From the NCBI RefSeq assembly GCF_000829905.1, contig NZ_CDPP01000006.1, positions 248,001 through 312,000 of the forward strand: DNA of 64,000 nt. The letters run 5' to 3'. Source of the stretch: Beduini massiliensis. GTDB taxonomy: Bacteria; Bacillota_I; Bacilli_A; Erysipelotrichales; Coprobacillaceae. Numbering within the stretch: the stretch's first letter is position 1; each line of letters starts with the position of its first letter. The notes under the pieces were generated by a model that searched no databases, was not told the DNA's origin, and saw only the letters and a program-made list of their open reading frames with translations. Of this stretch, positions 8,399 to 17,166 are shown piece after piece. The translations under genes were made by a program, and so were the position numbers.

Positions 8399-9298
8399 AT
8401 GTATTTAGTATTTGATATTGGCGGAACATTTGTAAAATATGGATTGATGAATGATCAAGGAGAAATCTTTAATAAAGGAAAAACTCCTACAATCAATCAT
8501 GATTTAGAAGCCTTCTTAAACAGTTTGGTAACAGTCTATCAACAACAAAAAGATATTAAAGGGATTGCCATCAGTTGTCCCGGGTTAGTCGATATTGATA
8601 AAGGAATCGTCTATGGCGGTGGTGCTGTTACTTGTTTGGATCAGGTTCATATAGTCGATGAATTGTCAAAACGCTGTGACGGACTGCCTGTCTCAGCGGA
8701 AAACGATGGGAAATGTGCCGGATTAGCAGAAGCTTGGATCGGGGCAGCTAAAGACGTCGATAACTGTTGTGTACTGGCATTTGGTACCGGGGTAGCCGGA
8801 GCAATCATCAAAGACAAGAAAATTCACCGTGGTAATCATCTCGTTGCCGGTGAAGCCAGTTATTTTATCATGGATGCCGATCGTAAAAGTGTAAAGCTTA
8901 AATATTTTGGTCACGATTCTTCAACTTTAGGCACCCTTAAAAAAGCTGAACGTCTATTAGACATGGAACCGGGAACTTTAAGCGGTGAAAAACTCTTTAG
9001 CTTAGCTAAAGAAAATAATCCGATTGCGACAGAAGTATTGGAAGATTTCTATTTTAATATTGCGGTTCAATGCTATAACTTACAATATGTGTTTGATCCC
9101 GATATTATTTGTATCGGTGGTGGCATCAGCGAACAGCCTGCGGTCATCGAAGGTATCAATCGCTATGTCACTGCTATCTATGAAAATACCAAACAGTTTT
9201 TAAAGCCGGAAGTTACTGTCTGTCAGTTTAATAACGATTCTAATCTAATTGGTGCTTTATATAATTTTAAACAGATTCACGAATCCCAAGACCGTTAA
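8399..9298 (+). CDS. ROK family sugar kinase
   Basis: 299 residues. The phosphate-binding loop DIGGTFVKYG is at residues 6-15; catalytic Asp lies in AENDGKCAGLAE; LAFGTGVAGAII and CIGGGISE are the other ATP-fold motifs. ROK kinases phosphorylate glucose, N-acetylmannosamine or related sugars. The cysteine-rich zinc motif found in many ROK proteins is missing: the HLVAGEASYF region continues without CxCG. This places it in the zinc-free branch with uncertain substrate. There is no DNA-binding domain, so it is an enzyme, not a repressor. Ribosome site GGAGAGAG precedes the ATG. Confidence 0.9.
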   Translation: MYLVFDIGGTFVKYGLMNDQGEIFNKGKTPTINHDLEAFLNSLVTVYQQQKDIKGIAISCPGLVDIDKGIVYGGGAVTCLDQVHIVDELSKRCDGLPVSAENDGKCAGLAEAWIGAAKDVDNCCVLAFGTGVAGAIIKDKKIHRGNHLVAGEASYFIMDADRKSVKLKYFGHDSSTLGTLKKAERLLDMEPGTLSGEKLFSLAKENNPIATEVLEDFYFNIAVQCYNLQYVFDPDIICIGGGISEQPAVIEGINRYVTAIYENTKQFLKPEVTVCQFNNDSNLIGALYNFKQIHESQDR

Positions 9299-9312
9299 AA
9301 CGGTCTTTTTTA
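9288..9312 (+). terminator. Intrinsic terminator of the ROK kinase gene
   Basis: Stem AAGACCGT (9288-9295) with ACGGTCTT (9300-9307); the stop codon TAA forms the loop; T-run follows. Confidence 0.9.
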
Positions 9313-9320
9313 TATTCAAT

Positions 9321-9350
9321 AAAAAAGAATCGCAGTATTAACCGCGACTC
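9321..9350 (-). terminator. Intrinsic terminator of the P-type ATPase gene
   Basis: On the minus strand GAGTCGC pairs with GCGATTC (9344-9350 and 9327-9333 on plus), one wobble, followed by six T (A-run 9321-9326). The first arm lies in the last codons of the gene. Confidence 0.75.
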
Positions 9351-11905
9351 CCTAATTTTGTTCTTATCCATTTAATGATTTGAATCACAAATAAATTGGA
9401 TAAAGCCAATCCCCAGATCAATCCTAACAATTCAAATGAAATATCCGCTACACTGAATAATCCATGTAATCCCGGAAGCAATAAGACACTCATCAGTAAT
9501 GTTACGCCTACTAAGAATGCTCCCAATAAATATTTATTATTCATAAATTGTCTAGTAAATAATACCGGATGCTGTGATTTACAGTTATACCCATGCACTA
9601 AGCGTGAAAGACATAAGGTCGCAAACGCCAATGTCTGTGCAGTTAATGTATCAAAATAAGTGATTCCAACCCAGAATGCAATAAACGTTGTTATCGAAAT
9701 AACGATTCCTTCAATTAAAATCGTGGTCACAAAGTCCCTTGTCAAAATACCCTCACTCTTTGGTCTTGGCTTTTCCTTCATCACATCTTTTTGATCAGGT
9801 TCCAGTCCCAATGCAATCGCCGGTAAACTATCCGTTAATAAGTTAATAAACAATAAGTGAACCGGAGCAAACGGAACCGGTAAAGCCAACAATGAAGACA
9901 ACAGGACAACGATAATCCCGGCTGTGTTTCCACTAAGTAAGAATTGAATAGAACGTTTGATATTAGCGTAGATGTTACGTCCGTTTTCAATGGACTTCAC
10001 GATAGTGGCAAAGTTATCATCGGTCAAGACCATACTTGCCGCATCTTTTGATACTTCTGTTCCGGTAATCCCCATAGCGACACCGATATCTGCTTGTTTT
10101 AAAGCCGGAGCATCGTTAACACCGTCTCCGGTCATTGATACGATATGACCTTTTTCCTGCCATGCACGCACAATCCTGATTTTATGTTCGGGACTTACAC
10201 GGGCATACACCGATTTATTTTCCACAAACTCTTTTAATTCTTCATCACTCAAACTATCGATTTCCATACCTTCCACCGCTTCATCGATATTGTCTAAGAT
10301 ACCGATCTGTTTAGCGATAGCGGCTGCCGTAATCTTATGATCGCCTGTAATCATGATCGGTTTGATTCCTGCTTCTTTACATTTCGCTACTGCTTCTTTA
10401 GACTCTTCTCGAGGAGGATCGATCATGGCAATCAAGCCGACAAAGGTCAAATCCTTTTCATCTTCTATAGTTAAATCAAGATGGTCGATCGTTTTATAAC
10501 TAAATGCCAAGACACGCAGTCCTTGACTGGAGAACTCTTGATTCACCTGAACCAATTGTTCTTTTTGTTCTTCACTAAGATCCATACGTGTCAATAAAAC
10601 ATCGACTGCTCCTTTGGTAATCATGACATCCTGTCCGCCGATATGATGTGTCGTTGACATCAGCTTACGATCGGAATCGAATGGAATCTCTGATAAACGA
10701 GGGTATTCACGACGAATATCATCACTTGAAAAATCATTTTTAATCGCATAATCAATTAATGCGACCTCAGTCGGATCACCGATTTGTTTTCCATCTTCAT
10801 CAATCAAAGCATCACTGCATAAAATTCCATCCAAAATCAGTTTACGTAAATGCTGTTCATCATCTTTGAATAAGAAATACTTTTGCACCGTCATCTTGTT
10901 TTGAGTTAAAGTTCCGGTCTTATCCGAACAGATAATGGAAACACTGCCCAATCCTTCCACTGCCTGTAGTTTTCTTACAATGGCGTGTTCCTTCACCATT
11001 TTTTGAGTACCGAATGATAATACGATAGTAACGATCGAACTCAGCGCTTCCGGAATTGCGGCTACTGCAAGAGCGACGGCAAACATAAAGGAATCTAAAA
11101 TCGGCATTCCTCTTAATGCACTGACTCCAAAAATAATGGCACAAATAATTAATATGATAATCGATAAACGCTGTCCAAACTGATCTAAACTGACCTGTAA
11201 TGGTGTTTTCTTTTCTTTTGTCTGTTTGATCAAGGCGGCAATCTTTCCTACTTCCGTATCCATTCCAATATTGGTTACCACATAATTGCCACGTCCATAA
11301 GTCACATAGCTTCCTGAGAAAACCATATTTAACTGATCTCCCAATGGCATATCCTTATCAAATACGGTATCTAGTTTATCGACACTTTCACTTTCACCGG
11401 TCAAAGCACTTTCGTTGATTTTCAAGCTGGCATTTTCAACGATACGTCCATCCGCACTGATATAATCACCGGCTTCCAACATCACGATATCCCCGATTGT
11501 CACTTCATTTGACGGAATGATCATCGGTTTCCCTTCACGAATCACTTTTGCCGATGGGGCAGATAATTTTTTCAAGCTGTCAATCGACTGATCGGCTTTG
11601 GTCTGCTGATAAGTCCCTAATAAGGCATTCATCACCACCACCGTAAAAATAACAATAGCACTTTCATGATCACCTAAAATCGCTGAAATCGTTGCGGCTA
11701 CCAATAAAATAATCACTAAGAAGTCTTTAAACTGTTCTAAAAAGACGAGAATAATACTTTTTTTCTTCGTTTCAACTAATTCATTCAAACCATACTTCTG
11801 CTGATTTTGTTTGACTTGGGATTCTTCTAACCCATCAGCCGAACAATGCAGTTCATCAAGTAAAACCTGCTTATCCATCTGATAAATCTTTTTGCTAGTT
11901 TCCAA
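9338..11905 (-). CDS. Cation-transporting P-type ATPase (Ca2+/Mn2+ exporter type)
   Basis: 855 residues, full length for a P2-type pump. Order: N-terminal cation-ATPase domain (1-60), TGES in the actuator domain (169-172), TM4 with AVAAIPEAL (ion site), phosphorylated Asp328 in CSDKTGTLT, GDGVNDAPALK hinge, and TM6 NLLTDSLPAIALGLEP followed by C-terminal helices. PEAL and the TM6 motif fit SERCA/PMR1-like Ca2+ or Mn2+ pumps rather than heavy-metal P1B pumps. The start is TTG (11903-11905) with AGGAGG 8 bases upstream. A manganese riboswitch in the leader argues for Mn2+ as physiological substrate or signal, as reported for riboswitch-linked P-type ATPases of lactic acid bacteria. Confidence 0.93.
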   Translation of the reverse strand: METSKKIYQMDKQVLLDELHCSADGLEESQVKQNQQKYGLNELVETKKKSIILVFLEQFKDFLVIILLVAATISAILGDHESAIVIFTVVVMNALLGTYQQTKADQSIDSLKKLSAPSAKVIREGKPMIIPSNEVTIGDIVMLEAGDYISADGRIVENASLKINESALTGESESVDKLDTVFDKDMPLGDQLNMVFSGSYVTYGRGNYVVTNIGMDTEVGKIAALIKQTKEKKTPLQVSLDQFGQRLSIIILIICAIIFGVSALRGMPILDSFMFAVALAVAAIPEALSSIVTIVLSFGTQKMVKEHAIVRKLQAVEGLGSVSIICSDKTGTLTQNKMTVQKYFLFKDDEQHLRKLILDGILCSDALIDEDGKQIGDPTEVALIDYAIKNDFSSDDIRREYPRLSEIPFDSDRKLMSTTHHIGGQDVMITKGAVDVLLTRMDLSEEQKEQLVQVNQEFSSQGLRVLAFSYKTIDHLDLTIEDEKDLTFVGLIAMIDPPREESKEAVAKCKEAGIKPIMITGDHKITAAAIAKQIGILDNIDEAVEGMEIDSLSDEELKEFVENKSVYARVSPEHKIRIVRAWQEKGHIVSMTGDGVNDAPALKQADIGVAMGITGTEVSKDAASMVLTDDNFATIVKSIENGRNIYANIKRSIQFLLSGNTAGIIVVLLSSLLALPVPFAPVHLLFINLLTDSLPAIALGLEPDQKDVMKEKPRPKSEGILTRDFVTTILIEGIVISITTFIAFWVGITYFDTLTAQTLAFATLCLSRLVHGYNCKSQHPVLFTRQFMNNKYLLGAFLVGVTLLMSVLLLPGLHGLFSVADISFELLGLIWGLALSNLFVIQIIKWIRTKLGSRG

Positions 11906-11934
11906 TGTATATTCCTCCTATTTGTATATAAACG

Positions 11935-11984
11935 AAAAGCGAGCCCATATTGAAAACGCGCTTAACGTTTCAATAAAGTCTCGC
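11935..11984 (-). terminator. Riboswitch expression platform: Rho-independent terminator
   Basis: On the minus strand GCGAGAC...ATTGAAACG pairs with CGTTTTCAAT...GGCTCGC around loop TTAAGCG, followed by TTTTCGTTT. The first arm (11966-11984) starts with the GCGAGAC segment that belongs to the aptamer, so aptamer folding and terminator are mutually exclusive. Confidence 0.8.
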
Positions 11985-12060
11985 TATTTAAACTTGCTCC
12001 GGATGAATTCACCGTGTATTGACGGAAAACAAGTACACTATTGGCTAGCTACTCCCTTTA
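11966..12060 (-). promoter_or_regulatory. yybP-ykoY family manganese riboswitch (aptamer)
   Basis: Read on the minus strand, the leader carries the conserved pieces of this family in order: AAAGGGAGTAGC (12060-12049), CGTCAATAC, CCGGAGCAAG (12002-11993), and GCGAGACTTT (11984-11975). The family is known to bind Mn2+ and turn on exporters such as mntP and P-type ATPases. It lies between a near-consensus promoter and the ATPase start. The terminator shares its first arm with the aptamer end, which predicts that ligand binding prevents termination. Identified by motif order, not by covariance search. Confidence 0.85.
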
Positions 12061-12068
12061 TGATTTAT

Positions 12069-12097
12069 ATCATACTCGATTAAAATTTAGTTGTCAA
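12069..12097 (-). promoter_or_regulatory. Promoter of the riboswitch-ATPase transcript
   Basis: Minus strand -35 TTGACA (12092-12097), 17-bp spacer, -10 TATGAT (12069-12074). The -35 box directly follows the stop codon of the aldolase gene. Confidence 0.88.
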
Positions 12098-12778
12098 CTA
12101 AAAATTCTGGAGCTTTGCGTCTTGTCCGTAAACAGATTTAAAATCTTGATTGAAGTCTTTAACGGCTTTATCGATTGAAGGATGGCTTAATGCTGCTGCA
12201 ATAACGTCGACATCCATCGTAGCGGTTTGTGCGCCTTTCATAAAAGCATTATTGACTTGATTCATGTTTTTAAAACTTGCCGCAAGAATTTTTGTTGGAT
12301 AATGATATTTTTCAATCATTTTAGCTAGACTCTCAATCACCTCCATTGGATCAATATTAAGATTTTCCATACGATTATAATAAGGGGCAATAAAATCAGC
12401 TCCGGCTTCCATCGCCATGAATCCTTGAGCTATCGTATAAATGGCAGTAGCGGTAATATGCACCCCTTTTTGTTTTAACTGACGCATTGCTTTTAAGCCT
12501 TCTTCGTTAGTAGGAATCTTAATATAAACAAGAGAATCTACTTTTTCTAAGATAGTCAAAGCATCTTGTACCATTCCTTCGCAATCCTCAGAAACAACCT
12601 GAACATGCAGTGTTTTTTCATTTCCGATTAGCTCACGGATTTTGCGAAGATGAGCAAACAGATCAATCTTCCCTTCCTTTTTTAAAATGGTGGGATTACT
12701 GGTAACACCCGTAATGTTGATAATTTCCTGATATTTTTTTATTTCTTCTAAATTAGCAGTATCTAATAAATATTCCAT
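12098..12778 (-). CDS. Fructose-6-phosphate aldolase / transaldolase-like protein
   Basis: 226 residues when started at 12778 (MEYLLDTANLEEI), where AGGAGAG has proper 7-base spacing; the ATG two codons upstream is too close to it. This is the small transaldolase class (TalC/FSA, about 220 residues). The Schiff-base lysine is in LVYIKIPTNEEGL, and GVTSNPTIL near residue 25 is the phosphate-side motif. Members cleave or form fructose 6-phosphate or act as transaldolases in the cytosol; sequence alone does not decide. The gene follows the glycyl radical enzyme by 12 bases, and its ribosome site overlaps that stop codon. The same pairing occurs in E. coli (fsaA beside ybiW). Confidence 0.88.
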   Translation of the reverse strand: MEYLLDTANLEEIKKYQEIINITGVTSNPTILKKEGKIDLFAHLRKIRELIGNEKTLHVQVVSEDCEGMVQDALTILEKVDSLVYIKIPTNEEGLKAMRQLKQKGVHITATAIYTIAQGFMAMEAGADFIAPYYNRMENLNIDPMEVIESLAKMIEKYHYPTKILAASFKNMNQVNNAFMKGAQTATMDVDVIAAALSHPSIDKAVKDFNQDFKSVYGQDAKLQNF

Positions 12779-12790
12779 TTTCATTCTCTC

Positions 12791-15196
12791 CTATAGTATA
12801 TGTTCCGTACGGGCAATGATATCATCTTGAGTCGTTTTTGATAACACATTGAAGAACGCTGAGTATCCGGCAACACGTACAATCAGATCACGATGTTGTT
12901 CAGGATGAATCTGAGCATCAATCAATGTATCACGAGATACCACATTATATTGAACATGAAATCCATGCAGACGATTAAAGAACGTTCTTAAAAGGAAAAT
13001 CAGTTTTTCTCTGTCCTCTTCTTTTTCCAAAACCTGTGGTGTCACTTTTTGATTGAGCAGAACCCCTCCGGTAATCTCTTTTGTCGGTAATTTGGATACA
13101 GACTTAAACACAGCCGTCGGTCCATGCATATCCATAGCATGTGTTGGTGAACACCCTTCTGCCAATGGTGTATAAGCATGACGGCCATCCGGTGTTGCCA
13201 TCGTTCCTAATCCCTGTCCGACATTGGCAGAAATAGAAGATGTTCCGGCATAACGAGTTCCTCCAATAGGTCCTCTTTGATAACGTGTATTAGGATATTT
13301 AACGACTTCATCAATATAACTCTTATAGGCTTTTGTGACTAATAAATCGACATAGTCATCATCATTGCCGTATTTTGGTGCTGCCAACAGCATCTTTTGA
13401 ATGCGTGCCCCCTCTTCTCCCGCAAAATCATTCATGAGGGCTTCCCATAGCTGAGCAGGCGTTATCCATTTCTTTTCAAACACACATTGTTTAATAGCGG
13501 CTAATGAATCAGCCAAATTGGCAATACCGACTTGCAAACCACTGATAAAGTCATAAATGGCACCGCCTTCTTTTAAGGTCTTTCCACGCCCGATACAATC
13601 CTTTGTTAAGGCAGAACATAATACATCAGGAACATCCGCTTCTAACACTAAGTCACATGTATTTTCAATGATAACACTATGACGAGTAATCTCTCGAATC
13701 ACTTTATCCCAAGCTGCTTCTAGTTCTTCATAACTTTGCATCGTTGTAAAATGCCCTGATCCTTCCACCAGTTTCTTACCGCTTTTTGGATCAATCCCAT
13801 CATTCATCACAATCAATAATGATTTAGGGAAGTTAATAAAACTCATTCCGGTGCAGCGATAGCCCCATTTTCCCGGAACCGCTACTTCGACACATCCAAT
13901 AGCACTGTAGTTATAAGCATCTTCTTCACTGATGCCGCGATCGATAAAAGATTTAATAATAATCTCATCATTGTTGAATGCCGGCATCCCTGTTCCTAAT
14001 CGAATCATCTCAATACATTCTTTCATAAAACGATCATCTAATCCGGCATGATAGCGTACGGTTAAGTTAGGTTGTGGCAGCTTTGTCTGAGCCACACTCT
14101 TTAAAATCAAGTAAGTCAGAGGATTGACTGCATCTTGATGATCTGTCGTTTGTCCACCAATCGTCACATTCTGATATAAAGGACTTCCTGCACTGAACTG
14201 GGTATGTGACCAACTGCGAATTTTATTAATCGTATATGTTTTTATCCATAAATTAGTCAATAGCTCGACAGCTTCTTCACTTGTCAAAATACCTTTTTCG
14301 ATATCCTTTTGATAGTAAGCAAATAAATATTGGTCCATTCTGCCATAAGATAAAGAATGCCCATTCGATTCAATCTGCAGCACTAAATGCACCAGCCACA
14401 TCGATTGAACGGCTTCATAAAAATTATCAGCAGGCATATAAGGGACTTTGCCCGTCATTTCCGCAATCTTATTTAGTTCTTCTTTACGTTTCGCATCCTT
14501 TGTTTCCATTGCTTTTTGTTTAGCTAATTGTTGATATCTTTGAGCAAAACGACGAACCGCTTCGATCACGATCAAGATGGCCTGATAGAAATGATACTTT
14601 TTCAGCACTCGAAAATCCGTTAAATCCAGCTTTGACAGCATTTCTTTTGTATAATCTTCATAATATTTTAATCCATGCTGCATGATCATACCATAATCCA
14701 CGGCTAAATGTGCATCACCGGAAGTGATGTTTCCTTCTGCCTTAATAATACCTAGATCATAAAACAATCGGCTTTCCTTCGGCATTGCCGCCAACCCTTT
14801 ATCTTTCGTCGTATTATGATACCAAAACGGAGCGATCTGTCTTAACTGTTCCTTAGTTTCTTCTGTAATATAAAAGACATCCCCATCTCTTTTTTCAAAT
14901 TCATCTAATTCGGCGATGACCCAATCCATAGCATATTCAGGAAAAATCGGTGCTGAACGATTACTTGATGCCTGATTCCCTACAATAAGTGTATCGTCCT
15001 CAATAAAGATTTTCATATTTTCCAATATATTCTTTAACATATAAGCACGTTTTAATATTATCGGCTGATCTGCATGCTCCTGATAGCTCTCTGTCGCTAA
15101 AATGGCACGTGTCGCATCTACATAGGGTTTTTGACTTAATACTTCTTCTCTAAACGATTCCATTCTTTTCGTTAAATGACCAAAATAAGCTTCCAT
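12791..15196 (-). CDS. Glycyl radical enzyme, pyruvate formate-lyase superfamily (probably eliminase type)
   Basis: 801 residues. The catalytic cysteine is Cys435 in AIGCVEV; the Glu two residues on (Glu437) is the base typical of dehydratases and lyases, whereas pyruvate formate-lyase has two adjacent cysteines. The radical glycine is Gly777 in RVAGYSAFF, 24 residues from the end. Such enzymes remove water or cleave C-C/C-N bonds in diols, hydroxyproline, choline and similar compounds; the substrate is not readable here. It needs a radical SAM activase, but none lies beside it. It is co-transcribed with the aldolase-like gene. Two palindromes flank its promoter (see 15210-15293). Confidence 0.9.
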   Translation of the reverse strand: MEAYFGHLTKRMESFREEVLSQKPYVDATRAILATESYQEHADQPIILKRAYMLKNILENMKIFIEDDTLIVGNQASSNRSAPIFPEYAMDWVIAELDEFEKRDGDVFYITEETKEQLRQIAPFWYHNTTKDKGLAAMPKESRLFYDLGIIKAEGNITSGDAHLAVDYGMIMQHGLKYYEDYTKEMLSKLDLTDFRVLKKYHFYQAILIVIEAVRRFAQRYQQLAKQKAMETKDAKRKEELNKIAEMTGKVPYMPADNFYEAVQSMWLVHLVLQIESNGHSLSYGRMDQYLFAYYQKDIEKGILTSEEAVELLTNLWIKTYTINKIRSWSHTQFSAGSPLYQNVTIGGQTTDHQDAVNPLTYLILKSVAQTKLPQPNLTVRYHAGLDDRFMKECIEMIRLGTGMPAFNNDEIIIKSFIDRGISEEDAYNYSAIGCVEVAVPGKWGYRCTGMSFINFPKSLLIVMNDGIDPKSGKKLVEGSGHFTTMQSYEELEAAWDKVIREITRHSVIIENTCDLVLEADVPDVLCSALTKDCIGRGKTLKEGGAIYDFISGLQVGIANLADSLAAIKQCVFEKKWITPAQLWEALMNDFAGEEGARIQKMLLAAPKYGNDDDYVDLLVTKAYKSYIDEVVKYPNTRYQRGPIGGTRYAGTSSISANVGQGLGTMATPDGRHAYTPLAEGCSPTHAMDMHGPTAVFKSVSKLPTKEITGGVLLNQKVTPQVLEKEEDREKLIFLLRTFFNRLHGFHVQYNVVSRDTLIDAQIHPEQHRDLIVRVAGYSAFFNVLSKTTQDDIIARTEHIL

Positions 15197-15209
15197 TCTA
15201 TTTCCTCAC

Positions 15210-15293
15210 TTTCATTTGAAACTATTTTATACTTTACTTGCAATTAAAATATATCATTCTTTTATTTATTAGTCAATCTTATTTCAAATGAAA
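15210..15293 (-). promoter_or_regulatory. Promoter of the glycyl radical enzyme operon flanked by twin palindromes
   Basis: Minus strand -35 TTGACT (15271-15276), 17-bp spacer, -10 TATATT (15248-15253). TTTCATTTGAAA at 15210-15221 and TTTCAAATGAAA at 15282-15293 are each TTTCA-NN-TGAAA palindromes, one downstream and one upstream of the promoter, centres 72 bp apart. They look like operators for one dimeric regulator, perhaps with looping. The regulator is not identified. Confidence 0.7.
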
Positions 15294-15305
15294 CTAAAAT
15301 ATGTC

Positions 15306-15331
15306 AAAAAGAAAAGATCTTTCGATCTTTT
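15306..15331 (-). terminator. Terminator of the zinc-ribbon gene
   Basis: Stem AAAAGATC (15312-15319) with GATCTTTT (15324-15331), then T-run on the minus strand. The stem overlaps the stop codon. Confidence 0.75.
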
Positions 15332-15722
15332 AAAAAAATACAGATATAAATCTTACCAAAAATAATACAATCACTGCTACAACCACTACAGTCACGACAA
15401 TAGCGTTCTGTTTCGATGCCATCTTATTAAGTTCACTCATCTCATGATCTGTCATTTTAGTACTGCGATAATTTTGACCGCTCATTATTTTATTCATTAT
15501 TTTCTCTGCTGATGTCTGTGCGCTATAGTGTTCAATATGGTTAAAATCATTTAATTTTACTTTAGGCGTCACTTTCCTTGTGTCAAATTCTGTTGGTCTG
15601 AATGTTGTTTCAATATGATCAAATCGACTCATCGCTTTTTTCTTTTTCAGCATTCGTCCGCAGTTTAAACAGTAATCATCATTATCATAAAGTTTACTAT
15701 GACAGTATGGGCAATATTTCAT
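15330..15722 (-). CDS. Zinc-ribbon membrane protein of unknown function
   Basis: 130 residues from the ATG at 15722, which has GGGGAGGGG just upstream; an in-frame ATG seven codons earlier lies before that ribosome site. The N-terminus is a four-cysteine zinc ribbon (CPYCHSKLYDNDDYCLNCG). A charged middle part (residues about 30-95) follows, with no clear domain. The C-terminus is one membrane helix (NAIVVTVVVVAVIVLFLVRFISVFF in essence, from about residue 104), so the ribbon faces the cytosol in a tail-anchored way. Zinc-ribbon plus tail anchor is frequent in Firmicutes without known role. It has its own terminator. Confidence 0.75.
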   Translation of the reverse strand: MKYCPYCHSKLYDNDDYCLNCGRMLKKKKAMSRFDHIETTFRPTEFDTRKVTPKVKLNDFNHIEHYSAQTSAEKIMNKIMSGQNYRSTKMTDHEMSELNKMASKQNAIVVTVVVVAVIVLFLVRFISVFF

Positions 15723-15743
15723 CTTAATCCCCTCCCCATTCAC

Positions 15744-16113
15744 TATACTCCAGTTATTTTTATTGTAGCACTAATATAAGGAAAGAGGTATGAATTGTTG
15801 TGAATTTTCACACTCCTTTAACATCTTTCATGGTTATTCTCGATTATTCACCTTCTTATTTTGTTTTTGTATGATTGATATCCATGGTGAGTTCATCTTT
15901 ATTTTCCCACCACCTGATTGCTAAGAAAAAGATATCAGACATTTCACAAATTGAGAATAGGTTTAAACATGATTATATTAATAATGATCGGATTTTCCAG
16001 AAATAAACAATACAGTATGTGATGATGAATAAAAGTTATATAGTTATATTTTATTGTGATATATTATAAGCATGCTATAATTATTTTATACATTATAATT
16101 TGAGGAGATCTTT
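15744..16113. other. Intergenic region, 370 bp, no gene seen
   Basis: AT-rich gap between the divergent zinc-ribbon and DUF1648 genes. It holds a perfect palindrome TGTGAA-TT-TTCACA (15799-15812) and a candidate promoter at 16054-16081. No open frame with a ribosome site, tRNA or repeat was recognised. Confidence 0.5.
16054..16081 (+). promoter_or_regulatory. Candidate promoter for the DUF1648 gene
   Basis: -35 TTGTGA (16054-16059), 16-bp spacer, -10 TATAAT (16076-16081), 33 bp before the ATG. Confidence 0.5.
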
Positions 16114-16419
16114 ATGAAATATATAAAATATGGAGTTTTATGTTTTATTCCATCTGTAATATTATTGATGTTTTGGGATTTACTCCCTAATGAAATAGCT
16201 ACACATTTTAATTTTTATGGGAATACCGATATTTATTCAAGTAAATGGTATATTACTTTATTAGTCCCCTCTCTTGGCTTTTTAGGACATGTCATATATA
16301 TGGTTGTATTAGAAAAGAAACCTAATTGGATAGGAAGAAATGGTGTAAAGAAATATTCTTTTCTATACTTTCCAATATTAACGTGTTTTGTAATAATTTT
16401 TATGCTATGGAATAGCTAA
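16114..16419 (+). CDS. DUF1648 (SdpI-like) small membrane protein
   Basis: 101 residues with three predicted membrane helices (about 4-20, 46-66, 80-98). Between helices 1 and 2 is the DUF1648 signature LPNEIATHFNFYGNTDIYSSKW, with the conserved Pro, His-Phe and Gly. This domain is found in SdpI, an immunity protein against the B. subtilis cannibalism toxin, and in many proteins of unknown role. This protein has only the DUF1648 part, not the full SdpI. Ribosome site GAGGAG precedes the ATG. No toxin gene is recognisable nearby. Confidence 0.75.
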   Translation: MKYIKYGVLCFIPSVILLMFWDLLPNEIATHFNFYGNTDIYSSKWYITLLVPSLGFLGHVIYMVVLEKKPNWIGRNGVKKYSFLYFPILTCFVIIFMLWNS

Positions 16420-16545
16420 ATCCTAGTAGGCCGAACAATTAGTCATATAAAGATTCGTTATTTGTTTGTAAAAGAATTTCATTATATCCAGAATGAATCA
16501 TTTTTTATAAATATTCAGTAATTTATAAACGCGGAGGTTTTTAGG

Positions 16546-17166
16546 ATGTACATTGATTTAACTCATTATTCTTATCTTACTCTTTTATCAAAACGAATCG
16601 ATTTAAGAGAGGATTGCAAAAACTTGCTTTGTTTAAACGACAAAGAAAAAACATGGCAGCATGTTCAACAGGTTGCAAAAGCAGCTCAAGATTTAGCGAT
16701 CGCCTATTCCGTCGATTCAAAATCTGCTTATATTTGTGGTTTACTGCATGATATCAGTGCTGTCATAAAACCTGAAGATATGAAAGCATTGATGAAACAT
16801 CTTCAGCAAGACCTTGATCCCGCAGAAGATACCTATCCCTTTTTACTTCATCAAAAAATATCTGCCTTGATTGCCAAAGATTATTTTCATATCAATGATC
16901 CGATGATCTTATCAGCCATTGCCTGTCATACCACCTTACATAAACAGCCAAGTCCGCTTGATATGATTTTATTTTTAGCCGATAAGATTGCTTGGGATCA
17001 AACGGGTCAACCACCCTATTTAAAAGAGCTTACGGCTGCACTTTCACATTCCTTAGAAGATGCTTGTCTAACTTATATCAACTATCTCTTTAAGGAAGGC
17101 AATTTGCTTTATCCACATCACTTATTGATCGAAGCTCACCAGTATTTAAAGGGGATCCAATCATGA
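16546..17166 (+). CDS. yqeK: HD-domain hydrolase, YqeK family (diadenosine tetraphosphatase)
   Basis: 206 residues. The HD metal site is complete: His in KTWQHVQQVAKAA, the His-Asp pair in CGLLHDIS, His in ACHTTLH, and Asp in FLADKIAWD. YqeK enzymes split diadenosine tetraphosphate into two ADP, a stress-nucleotide clean-up in the cytosol. In bacilli yqeK normally sits with nadD and rsfS; here that neighbourhood is missing and the gene is paired with vanZ, which overlaps it by four bases (ATGA). The N-terminal 25 residues are longer than in the usual protein. Ribosome site GGAGG precedes the ATG. Confidence 0.85.
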   Translation: MYIDLTHYSYLTLLSKRIDLREDCKNLLCLNDKEKTWQHVQQVAKAAQDLAIAYSVDSKSAYICGLLHDISAVIKPEDMKALMKHLQQDLDPAEDTYPFLLHQKISALIAKDYFHINDPMILSAIACHTTLHKQPSPLDMILFLADKIAWDQTGQPPYLKELTAALSHSLEDACLTYINYLFKEGNLLYPHHLLIEAHQYLKGIQS

